Below, one piece after another: positions 54,932 through 62,544 of a stretch of 64,000 nucleotides of DNA. Every line of letters begins with the position of its first letter. Position 1 is the stretch's first letter. The notes beneath the pieces were generated by a model. That model did not search any database, was not told the DNA's origin, and saw nothing but the letters and a program-made list of their open reading frames with translations. Position numbers and translations under genes: made by a program. The stretch comes from Gilvimarinus algae (GTDB lineage: Bacteria; Pseudomonadota; Gammaproteobacteria; Pseudomonadales; Cellvibrionaceae). The stretch spans positions 788,595-852,594 of the forward strand of contig NZ_JAULRT010000052.1 in NCBI RefSeq assembly GCF_030518215.1, read 5' to 3'.

Positions 54932-56851
54932 ATGTCTGTGACCAACAAATTTACCCTGTGGCTGGTAGCACTGATGATGGTGCTCGCCGCTATAGCAACG
55001 GCTTGGTTTGTGTCCATCGAATCGCACAACGTGAAAATGCAGGCCCGAGAAAGCGCCGCCGAGAAAACCCGCCAGAGCATCGGCATGCTGAGTGTGATTG
55101 ATGCCATCATGGCCGAACGCGTAAAAAACAGCATGAATGTTCTGAAAAAACGTGGCCTGCAGTTGGGCACACCCGCCAAGGGGGAACCCACACAGGTCGC
55201 CGGGCGCGACGTCCCTCAGTTGCTGCTGGGCGAGCAGGAACAAAGTAATCGCTACGAGCTGGTGGATGGCCTCACTGCCGATATGGGCGGCACCGCCACC
55301 TTGTTTGTGCAAGACGGCGCCGACTACGTACGCGTTTCCACCAATGTCCAAAAAGAAGGAAAGCGCGCCACCGGCACCACGCTCAATCCGGCAGGTGCAG
55401 CCTACAAAGCCATAGCCTCGAACCGGGCCTTCTACGGGCAGGTGGATATTCTCGGCTCACCCTACCTCACCGGCTACGAGCCCATGAAAAACGCTGCCGG
55501 ACAGACCATTGGCGTCTGGTACGTTGGCTACTCAGCCGACTTGACAGAGCTTGGGCGAAAAATCGCTGACGCACGGATTCTGCAGAAGGGGTTTATCGCC
55601 ATTGTCGACGATCAGGGACGAGTGCGCATGCATTCTGACAATTACAGCAGCGAGCAGATCAACACCATTTTGAACAGCCCGGATAGCTGGCAGATCACCC
55701 GCACAGCCTTCGAGCCCTGGAACTACAGCGTGGTTGCCGCCTACTCAAACGCCGAGATCAGCAGCATTCTCTGGGCTGGCTCCGGCAAAGTCGTCGGCGC
55801 TATTATCGCAGCAGGCGTGCTGCTGATTATCCTGGTGGTGATTTTACTGCGGCTTCTGGTGACGCGCCCGCTGACATACTTGATCAGCGCCATTGACAAT
55901 ATTACCCAGGGTGACGGCGACCTAACCATACGCCTTAACCGCACCAGCCACGACGAGTTTGGCACAGTCGCTCACGGCTTTGATGCACTGATGGAAAAAT
56001 TTCAGCAAACCATTCGCAGCATTGGCGAATCATCAAAGCAGCTTCTGGCGTCTTCGCAATCCCTGTCATCTGTGGCCGAGGCCTCCAGTGCGGCAGTGCA
56101 AACGCAAACCCAAGGCATTGAGCGGGTGAGCGAGTCAATGCAGCAAATGGTGTTGGCCTCACAAAATGTCGCGCACAGTGCCAGCAATGCCGACCAGCTC
56201 GCCAAAGACGCCAGCGCCCAGGCCAGCGCGGGACAAAACACCCTGCACGAGACCATCAACATCATTGAAAAGCTGACCAACAGCGCCGTCAGCTGCGCCG
56301 AATCGGTAAATGAACTCAGCGAACACAGCATCGCCATTGCCGGGGTGCTGGACGTCATCCACGGTATTGCCGAGCAAACCAATCTGTTAGCGCTAAACGC
56401 GGCCATTGAAGCGGCCCGCGCAGGAGAGCACGGCCGAGGCTTCGCCGTGGTGTCCGACGAGGTGCGCCTGTTGGCCAATCGCACACAGAACTCCATTGTC
56501 GATATCCGCGAGCAAATCGAGCAGTTACAACAGGGCTCGGAGAAAGCGGCAGAAAAAATGGCAGGCAACAAAGCCATGGCCACTGAAGTCTCCGAAAAGG
56601 CAACGCAATCCGGTGAATCCATCGGCCGGATACTGAAAGTCGTCAGGGAGATAGCCGCGCTCAACACCGACATCGCCGGTGCCTCCGAAGAGCAAAGTCA
56701 GGTATCCGACGAAATCAACCAAACCATTGAGAGCGTGCGCCAAAGCGCGCAGGACACAGAGGCGCAGGCGACAACAACCCGCAGAGCCAGCGAGGAGTTA
56801 ATTACCCTGGCCAAACGCCTGCAGCAACAACTGGATGAATACCGTGTGTGA
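54932..56851 (+). CDS. methyl-accepting chemotaxis protein
   Basis: A 639-residue transmembrane chemoreceptor. Helix 1 is at about 8-30, a periplasmic Cache (sCache_3/2-type) domain at about 35-285 ('GTTLNPAGAAYKAIASNRAFYGQVDILG', 'GYEPMKNAAGQTIGVWYVGY'), helix 2 at about 290-312, HAMP at about 315-365, and the signalling domain to the end. The CheA/CheW-binding tip 'IAEQTNLLALNAAIEAARAGE' is fully conserved. ATG 54932 follows AAGAGG. A sigma-28-like promoter lies upstream. The ligand is unknown; no CheW-binding pentapeptide tail is present. Confidence 0.95.
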   Translation: MSVTNKFTLWLVALMMVLAAIATAWFVSIESHNVKMQARESAAEKTRQSIGMLSVIDAIMAERVKNSMNVLKKRGLQLGTPAKGEPTQVAGRDVPQLLLGEQEQSNRYELVDGLTADMGGTATLFVQDGADYVRVSTNVQKEGKRATGTTLNPAGAAYKAIASNRAFYGQVDILGSPYLTGYEPMKNAAGQTIGVWYVGYSADLTELGRKIADARILQKGFIAIVDDQGRVRMHSDNYSSEQINTILNSPDSWQITRTAFEPWNYSVVAAYSNAEISSILWAGSGKVVGAIIAAGVLLIILVVILLRLLVTRPLTYLISAIDNITQGDGDLTIRLNRTSHDEFGTVAHGFDALMEKFQQTIRSIGESSKQLLASSQSLSSVAEASSAAVQTQTQGIERVSESMQQMVLASQNVAHSASNADQLAKDASAQASAGQNTLHETINIIEKLTNSAVSCAESVNELSEHSIAIAGVLDVIHGIAEQTNLLALNAAIEAARAGEHGRGFAVVSDEVRLLANRTQNSIVDIREQIEQLQQGSEKAAEKMAGNKAMATEVSEKATQSGESIGRILKVVREIAALNTDIAGASEEQSQVSDEINQTIESVRQSAQDTEAQATTTRRASEELITLAKRLQQQLDEYRV

Positions 56852-56868
56852 CACCGGCTAGCCAAGCG

Positions 56869-57528
56869 TCAAGTGTCGTGAGCGGCTTGCGCAAACTCCA
56901 GTGAAGCAAGCTCGCCCACTTGGCTGACGATCACATCGGCGCCAACGCTTTGCAGCTCATCGAGACAGCCAAACCCCCAAAGCACGCCCACCGACCGCAA
57001 GCCGTTGGCCTTGGCGGCGAGAATATCCACGGCGCGATCGCCGATCATCACGGCTGAGGCATCAATTTTACCCGCGTGCAGCAGCTCGGCCAGCTGCTCG
57101 CGTTTTTGAATACCGATATCCCCGCCACTGACAAAGCTGAAGCTGTCTAGCAGGCCAAACATCGCCAGGATCTTCTCGGCAAAGTCTTTGCGCTTGGACG
57201 TACAGACACCGACTCTGACCTTAGCCTGCACCAGCCCCGCCAGCAGCTCGGCAACACCGGGGTAAAGCTGATTTTCCGAGTAGCCTAGGCTCGCGTAGCG
57301 CTCGCGGTACTTGGCCACCAGGCCCTCGATTGTGGCCGTATCGGCGCCCGGCTGAAACCGCCCAAAGGCCTCATCCAAAGGCGGGCCAATCTCCGCCGCC
57401 ACCGTCTCTTTGGACACCTCGGCATAGCCATAGGCGCTCAGGGCAAAGTTCATACAGCGGTAAATCCCCACGCTGGGGTCGCTGAGGGTGCCGTCCAGAT
57501 CGAAAATAAGGGTGCTGATTTTGTTCAA
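56869..57528 (-). CDS. HAD family hydrolase, phosphoglycolate-phosphatase-like
   Basis: A 219-residue HAD subfamily IA protein. Motif I is 'FDLDGTLSDP' (Asp 10 and 12), motif II is 'VCTSKR', Lys is in 'GIQKREQL', and motif IV is 'MIGDRAVDI'. Cap residues follow after motif I. It could act on phosphoglycolate, a nucleotide or another phosphate. Start TTG 57528 behind GAGG is likely; no ATG is well placed. It converges with the chemoreceptor gene. Confidence 0.87.
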   Translation of the reverse strand: MNKISTLIFDLDGTLSDPSVGIYRCMNFALSAYGYAEVSKETVAAEIGPPLDEAFGRFQPGADTATIEGLVAKYRERYASLGYSENQLYPGVAELLAGLVQAKVRVGVCTSKRKDFAEKILAMFGLLDSFSFVSGGDIGIQKREQLAELLHAGKIDASAVMIGDRAVDILAAKANGLRSVGVLWGFGCLDELQSVGADVIVSQVGELASLEFAQAAHDT

Positions 57529-57650
57529 TGCGGCCTCTCTAGTGCAGGACTGTGAATGCTCAAGTGAGAGCTTCTCACCCCACTGTACGTTCGGCCACTA
57601 TGGTCTGCCAACCCCAAGCGAGCCCCTCCCCTGACTTGCCAACACAGAAA

Positions 57651-57714
57651 CCTGTTAAAGGGGGTACCCCCCTAAAACAGGCGATCCGCTAGCGTCAGGC
57701 CGATCACCTGACGC
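57651..57714. repeat. two hairpin-forming palindromes
   Basis: 57651-57681 is a near-perfect palindrome around GGGGGTACCCCC flanked by CCTGTT / AACAGG. 57692-57714 is a perfect 8-bp stem GCGTCAGG / CCTGACGC with a 7-base loop. They lie between the VOC gene stop and the start of the HAD gene and may end the VOC transcript, though no T-run follows. Confidence 0.55.
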
Positions 57715-57732
57715 ATTTGTAGTTGGCGAAAG

Positions 57733-58113
57733 CTACACTAAAGAGCTAAGGCCGAACACATTGCCCTCGGTATCCACGCACAGGCTCACAAAACCATACT
57801 CACCGATAGACATTTTTGGGTTGACCACTTTACCGCCAGCCTTTTCAACGCGCGACTGTTCAAGCGCGCAGTCTTGAACACCAAAATAGACAACCGTGCC
57901 GCCACCGCCTGGGTCGGCCCCCTCCCTTTTTACCAGTGCACCACCCGCGCCATAGATACCCATATCGGTTGGAAAGCTCATCATCAACGCGCTGCTGTCC
58001 GTTGGGTCACCCATGCTTTCAAGCTCACACAGAAAAATCGACTGGTAAAACGTGGTTGCCCTTTGCATATCGTTTACGTAGATGTCAAACCACCCGACTG
58101 CGTTCTGCTTCAT
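57733..58113 (-). CDS. VOC family protein (glyoxalase/bleomycin-resistance fold)
   Basis: A 126-residue protein with one vicinal-oxygen-chelate domain: 'WFDIYVNDMQRATTFYQSIF', 'MSFPTDMGIYGAGGALVKR', 'TVVYFGVQDCA' and 'VDTEGNVFGL'. The metal ligands of true glyoxalase I are not clear, so the reaction is unknown. ATG 58113 sits seven bases behind AGGAG; a GTG six bases earlier is possible. Confidence 0.87.
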   Translation of the reverse strand: MKQNAVGWFDIYVNDMQRATTFYQSIFLCELESMGDPTDSSALMMSFPTDMGIYGAGGALVKREGADPGGGGTVVYFGVQDCALEQSRVEKAGGKVVNPKMSIGEYGFVSLCVDTEGNVFGLSSLV

Positions 58114-58183
58114 GATCACTCTCCTGAGTTAGGCTTACGAAATGACCATACTAAGCACAACTCAGCCCCCGGTATTGTATAAA

Positions 58184-58924
58184 TCAGACATCGTATTTTT
58201 TGTAGTAGTCCGCGGGTGTATAACCTGTAATCTCCCGAAACGAGCGAATAAAGTGCGACTGATCGGTGTAGGCATCCAGGTAATGCCGTTTAAATGAACG
58301 CTGCAACCGCAATACCTTTAGCAAGTCGTGAGGGGAAAAGCCCGTAGAGGCTTTTAATATACGCTGAAGCTGCCGCGCCGACTTATGAGTGACCTCCGCC
58401 ATATCCGCCACACTGCGAATCACCTCTAAGTTTTCCAGTATACTTTTGGTGACAGGGTTATCCTTTACCATACCGCGCTCGGCGAGCTCAGACACCAACG
58501 CTGAGAACACCGGCGAGCTGGCAGAAAAATCCAACGCCGCCAACTTCTCAGCCGTTTTCACCAGTGGCAAGCTGCCCTGGTAGGGCGAACCCACAAAACT
58601 GTCTGTGGTGTCATGCGCACTGGTGCACCAAACCCCTGGGAAAAATTGAACGCCCGCGTAGTGGAAATCCCTACCCAAATTCAGAGTCGTATACGTGGTT
58701 TGAAGCGCGGTAACACCCGCTATTGCGGTATCTTTGAGGTTAAAAAGAAGATTCACGCAAGCATCCGGCAAGGCGTGAAGCGTAAAATCCTCAGCCAGAG
58801 GCGCCTGGGTTTTGAGCTCCCAGTAGTTATGCACTACCTCAGAGAGCTCCTCCGGAGGTTTGGCCTCACTATAGCGAACCGAATCCAGACTTTTGTCCCT
58901 TCCATCCTGCACCGGCTCGTACAT
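58184..58924 (-). CDS. AraC family transcriptional regulator
   Basis: A 246-residue regulator. The N-terminal part (about 1-130, 'PPEELSEVVHNYWELKT', 'LPDACVNLLFNL') matches the DUF6597 type of ligand or dimer region. The C-terminal AraC HTH (about 150-243) has 'VADMAEVTHKSARQLQRILKASTGFSPHDLL' and 'YTDQSHFIRSFREITGYTPADYYK'. It lies 70 bases upstream of the VOC gene on the same strand and probably controls it or itself. Confidence 0.9.
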   Translation of the reverse strand: MYEPVQDGRDKSLDSVRYSEAKPPEELSEVVHNYWELKTQAPLAEDFTLHALPDACVNLLFNLKDTAIAGVTALQTTYTTLNLGRDFHYAGVQFFPGVWCTSAHDTTDSFVGSPYQGSLPLVKTAEKLAALDFSASSPVFSALVSELAERGMVKDNPVTKSILENLEVIRSVADMAEVTHKSARQLQRILKASTGFSPHDLLKVLRLQRSFKRHYLDAYTDQSHFIRSFREITGYTPADYYKKYDV

Positions 58925-59029
58925 ACGAAAATCTCACAGCCCTTTACTGACAAAGAATATATCAAGCATTGCTAGCCGAAAACCCGAATCATGTTGTGTC
59001 GCTGAAAACGCTATCCCCTAACACGATGG

Positions 59030-59362
59030 CTAAGAAAACCACTGAAACTGCACCATTGCCATCACAAGCAGCAAAGGCACGAGAAACGCCAGCATCGCCG
59101 GCCACAACTCGTAGGGCAAATCAAAACGATCCCCCAACTCCGCGTAGGAACGGTACATGGCAAACAACAGAAAATAGATGTACAACAATCGCACCGCCCA
59201 GACCTGAACCGCACCCTGCGCCACGTAAACCGTGCGGTCAAAACCGGCAATCGAAGGCTCAGCCCAGTGGAGGACAATAAATGCCAGCCACATCACGGTG
59301 CCGAGAGGACAAATCACATATTTAATCAAGCCAACCAAGGCGCTGTGGATTTTATTGTTCAT
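59030..59362 (-). CDS. small membrane protein of unknown function
   Basis: A 110-residue protein with three predicted membrane helices (about 10-30, 48-68 and 85-105). The sequence is hydrophobic with few charges and no recognised domain. It is preserved as an uninterrupted frame of plausible composition, but translation is not proved. It lies between the HIT gene and the AraC gene on the same strand. Confidence 0.6.
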   Translation of the reverse strand: MNNKIHSALVGLIKYVICPLGTVMWLAFIVLHWAEPSIAGFDRTVYVAQGAVQVWAVRLLYIYFLLFAMYRSYAELGDRFDLPYELWPAMLAFLVPLLLVMAMVQFQWFS

Positions 59363-59452
59363 AGTGCCGCCGAATCACGTGGCTCCCAAAGTCGAAAGGC
59401 GCTGCCTGATCAGAAAACGCACGGGAAATCGAATGATATCCATTGATTGCGT

Positions 59453-59782
59453 TTACTCCCTAAGCCTTTTCCCCGCGTGTACATACCAATGCAAAAGTTT
59501 AGTGGTTTGGTACGACCCCACATTACTGCACACCCGACAACCGCCGAACTGGGACTCGATCATCGCACTGACGAATGCGATTGCGGACATAAAGTCGGAC
59601 GCCAACTGACCATCAACCTCATCTACACAAGTTACAGAGTTGATATGCCGCTTGGGAATAATCACCACATGCGCCTCGTAGTAAGGCTGCGTATGGTGAA
59701 ACGCCAACACCTTATCGGACTCCCAGACCACATCCACCTGCTTGGCGCCGCTCAACACTTCATTACAATAAAAATCGACCAT
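59453..59782 (-). CDS. HIT family protein with a degenerate histidine triad
   Basis: A 109-residue HIT-fold protein: 'WESDKVLAFHHTQPYYEAHVVIIPKRHINS' matches the N-terminal half and 'GSYQTTKLLHWYVHAG' the triad region. Best alignment keeps the nucleophile His (98) but has Leu and Tyr where the outer two histidines of H-x-H-x-H would be. Activity on nucleotides is therefore uncertain. ATG 59782 follows AAGGG. No neighbours in the pathway are known. Confidence 0.75.
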   Translation of the reverse strand: MVDFYCNEVLSGAKQVDVVWESDKVLAFHHTQPYYEAHVVIIPKRHINSVTCVDEVDGQLASDFMSAIAFVSAMIESQFGGCRVCSNVGSYQTTKLLHWYVHAGKRLRE

Positions 59783-60283
59783 CAAGACCCTTATGAGATT
59801 GAGCAGGGTTATGCCGTCTCTGCATGCTCACCAAAGACTGGCCGGACACCGGCCTCCCTATTGAAAACGATTCGGCCGAGCCATCGGCCCGGTAGCGAAA
59901 ATCAACGAATTTTATGAAGCGCTGAACTTAAAGTGGATACACGGCATCAGCCATTGCAGGCGGCTTTACCCACAAGCCGAACAGAGCCATAAATCTTCTC
60001 CCCAGCTTTCTATCCACCCTACTGGGCCGGATCACTCCTGTCTAAAAATTAGACTTTCCCTGAACATCCCAGCAAAATTCCCTCTTCATAATAGCTGCTA
60101 TCGCTAGACGTTAGAACTCAGATTGAATTGATTAGAAGTGGGCTTTGGGCTTCTAATCTATGGGTTTCCTATATTTTGTTCCATCAATACTATTCCTACA
60201 TCGTGTAAAAAGCGGGCATACAATTTAGTCGACTTTTTATGGTATTCCCACGTGCAAGACTTCATATTTTACCTTCACAGGGT
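59783..60283. other. 501-base region between core genome and defence island
   Basis: GC falls from core-genome level to AT-rich through this stretch. It holds the possible IS66 remnant at 59824-59892 and a 9-bp inverted repeat GATTAGAAG / CTTCTAATC (60130-60158, loop 11) about 125 bases past the lmuB stop. No complete gene, attachment site or tRNA was seen. Confidence 0.55.
59824..59892 (+). pseudogene. possible IS66-type transposase remnant
   Basis: A 23-residue frame ends in 'TGLPIENDSAEPSAR', which resembles the conserved 'GRLPIDNNxAExALR' segment near the C terminus of IS66 transposases. The frame stops at once on both sides. Because it is so short, chance similarity cannot be ruled out. 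Confidence 0.35.
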
Positions 60284-62068
60284 CTAGTTAGGAGCTTGAT
60301 TATTATCAATTACACCTAGGTACATTGGCTGTTCAAAGCCAGAAAATTCCGGTTTCCACTCTATGTCCCCTTCAGCTGCGTTGTAGTGGTACTCTGTGGT
60401 AGAGAAGACGATCTGAGCTCGATTACCTTTGCAGATGCTTTTTAATTTCGTGATAAATGCTGCAAAATCTTTAGTTTCAATATCATGCTGCCGTGGCGTA
60501 TCAAATATCAGGAACTCTATAGAAGTGCATCCCATGGAAATGAACAGTTCAAAGAAGGCAGCCCTGAGAGCAAGGACTGTTCGCAAAAGTGTACTACCAC
60601 TGAATTGGGATAATTTTTCCGCCCCAAACAAAATATTAAAATCAGAGTCGACAGCAATGTCCCTCGAAACGTTCTTAGTGCTGAGAACATCAAGCCATTC
60701 GACAATCTTTTTACGATAAGAATTTCTGAATTCGAGGATTCTGATATCACCCGAACCCGCTCCGCCTTCAAAAGAAGATATATCGCCCTGAAGACGCTTA
60801 CGCTTATTCAATAGCTGAACGTAATCATGTTTCTCGGATTCGATCCGTTTCAATACATCTTTTTTTCCTTGGCGATCAATAATCGATCGTGTTAATGCAC
60901 TTATTGCAGCTATCAAAGACGTTGTTTGGGAATTCTCCTCTTCCTTCGTCAAACTGGATTCGAGGGAGGCAATCTCCTCATCGAACCTTCTCAATCTCGA
61001 TATATATTCATCCAGCCTTACTTCTTGAAATTTTGTGTTTCTGTCTAAGTCTTTGATTTGATCGCGAAGATAAAGCAAATTTTTTCCGTACGAATCCGAA
61101 CTTGATGTAAAAAGACCGCAACTTGGTGCTGCACAAATTTCATTAAAAGAACTGAACAGCCGTCTAGACTCTTCGTTAAGAGACAAGGTATTAATTTCGA
61201 TCTCTATTTCGTTCTTTATCTTATTGAACCCTGAGATCCGGTTTTCTAGGTTCTTGATCGAAGCCACCAGATTAAGCCGTTCATTCTGCTTCTCGCGAAT
61301 CAGTCTTTGTAGCACATAATCGGCATCGTTCGTCACATCAAAACTATTACGGAGATCTTCCAGCTCGCCTCTAAATTGATCCAACTCTTCCTCAATCTCG
61401 GAAACAGAAATGTTACCAATATCGGACGGCTCTTCGAGTTTGCGTATGAATTCCTCAGTATTGACGATTTGAATATTTACTAAATCAAGGTCCTTTTTCT
61501 TTTCTATGAGAAAACGCTTAGCCTCGAACGAGTGTTTTGGAGCAATTCCAAGCCCCAACCTGACCATCTCTGCGTATTGATCTTTTATGAAACCACCTGG
61601 AGGCCTGTAAGCACTCGTGTAACCAGCATCTTGGTCAATATAAAAGAGCGGCAGGAATGTTGAGACATACGGATAAGTAGGCTCATTATTATTGCTCGTC
61701 AACGCGAGTGATGATAACCCAAGTCTGGATAATAGGTACTCAGAAATCTCTTGTTCGTTGTAGAAAATACGTGCTTCCTTGGAACCTTTTTCCGAAACTT
61801 CTATGTGAAACTTATCAGAAAATGACCTCTCGAAAGTGAAGTATTCCTGTTCATGCTCCACAGTCAGGCTGACTGAAGAACATTTCGCCATAATGTCGTC
61901 CCTGTATCTAACAGGGTACCCAAGCGCGAAGGCAATAGAATGAATGACAGGCGTTTTCCCTGCGCCGTTCGGCCCATATAGTTGGGTGATATCGCTAGCA
62001 AACAGAAGATCCTTCGAACCCCAACCGGTCTTCCCTGAAGGATGAATTTTTAATTTAACAAGTTTCAT
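60284..62068 (-). CDS. lmuB: Lamassu SMC/Rad50-like ATPase (ABC-3C ATPase)
   Basis: A 594-residue ABC ATPase with a long central coiled coil, as in SMC and Rad50. Walker A is 'YGPNGAGKTPV' (32-39). The coiled coils run about 180-300 and 325-435, with a CX4C element (C312, C317) between them in the place of a Rad50 zinc hook. The signature is 'LSQFSGSTLLR' (about 486-496) and Walker B is 'FLIFDTPRQHD' (519-529), with Thr where the usual catalytic Glu stands. In Lamassu systems this protein senses foreign DNA and releases the nuclease. ATG 62068 overlaps the lmuC stop (ATGA). AT-rich and probably acquired. Confidence 0.85.
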   Translation of the reverse strand: MKLVKLKIHPSGKTGWGSKDLLFASDITQLYGPNGAGKTPVIHSIAFALGYPVRYRDDIMAKCSSVSLTVEHEQEYFTFERSFSDKFHIEVSEKGSKEARIFYNEQEISEYLLSRLGLSSLALTSNNNEPTYPYVSTFLPLFYIDQDAGYTSAYRPPGGFIKDQYAEMVRLGLGIAPKHSFEAKRFLIEKKKDLDLVNIQIVNTEEFIRKLEEPSDIGNISVSEIEEELDQFRGELEDLRNSFDVTNDADYVLQRLIREKQNERLNLVASIKNLENRISGFNKIKNEIEIEINTLSLNEESRRLFSSFNEICAAPSCGLFTSSSDSYGKNLLYLRDQIKDLDRNTKFQEVRLDEYISRLRRFDEEIASLESSLTKEEENSQTTSLIAAISALTRSIIDRQGKKDVLKRIESEKHDYVQLLNKRKRLQGDISSFEGGAGSGDIRILEFRNSYRKKIVEWLDVLSTKNVSRDIAVDSDFNILFGAEKLSQFSGSTLLRTVLALRAAFFELFISMGCTSIEFLIFDTPRQHDIETKDFAAFITKLKSICKGNRAQIVFSTTEYHYNAAEGDIEWKPEFSGFEQPMYLGVIDNNQAPN

Positions 62069-62544
62069 TCCAAATCCATTGCAATTTGTTTTTCTATTTG
62101 TATATCAAAATAATTTCTTTCAATTAGCTGGAGCGTGTAACCGAGGTCTGATTGTACATCTATTGCTTTTGATACGACCTTTTTCCCAAACTCGGTGGCT
62201 TTAATGCGAGAATCATGGCGGTCGACCTCAACAAGGCTTACTGTCTCAAGAAAGGTTAGCGCCTTAACTGTCCGCATCCTAAGGTTTGCCGACCATCCCA
62301 AGTGTTGGGATGAGCCTTTAAAGCCTGAAAATGTTCTCTCAAAACACTCGCCAATCAACTGACCTAGTTCGTCTGACTTAGGCTTGCGGCGTGTTTTAGA
62401 CAACAAGAGAATAGTCATCGCGAGCAAGGGAAGATGAAAAAGCGCTTCATTGCTAAGCCGATGAGGTGCCGAACCACTGAACTGATCTAGAGGCAATACA
62501 ATTTCTTTATCAGACGCTTCTTGAAAGAATTCTTCGTAATCCAT
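62065..62544 (-). CDS. lmuC: Lamassu middle component LmuC (ABC-3C middle component)
   Basis: A 159-residue protein without enzyme motifs. It begins with an acidic helix, then a winged-helix-like part: 'LIGECFERTFSGFKGSSQHLGWS', 'VKALTFLETVSLVEVDRHDSRIKATEFGKKVV'. In Lamassu/DdmABC and ABC-three-component systems such a small protein links nuclease and ATPase. The start is ATG 62544, overlapping the lmuA stop (TGATG); a GTG three bases earlier is possible. The assignment rests mainly on position and size. Confidence 0.78.
   Translation of the reverse strand: MDYEEFFQEASDKEIVLPLDQFSGSAPHRLSNEALFHLPLLAMTILLLSKTRRKPKSDELGQLIGECFERTFSGFKGSSQHLGWSANLRMRTVKALTFLETVSLVEVDRHDSRIKATEFGKKVVSKAIDVQSDLGYTLQLIERNYFDIQIEKQIAMDLE

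Noticed and set aside
60130..60158. CRISPR or phage attachment repeat
   Set aside because: Only one inverted repeat is present, with no direct repeats or spacers. No CRISPR array or integrase is in the window.
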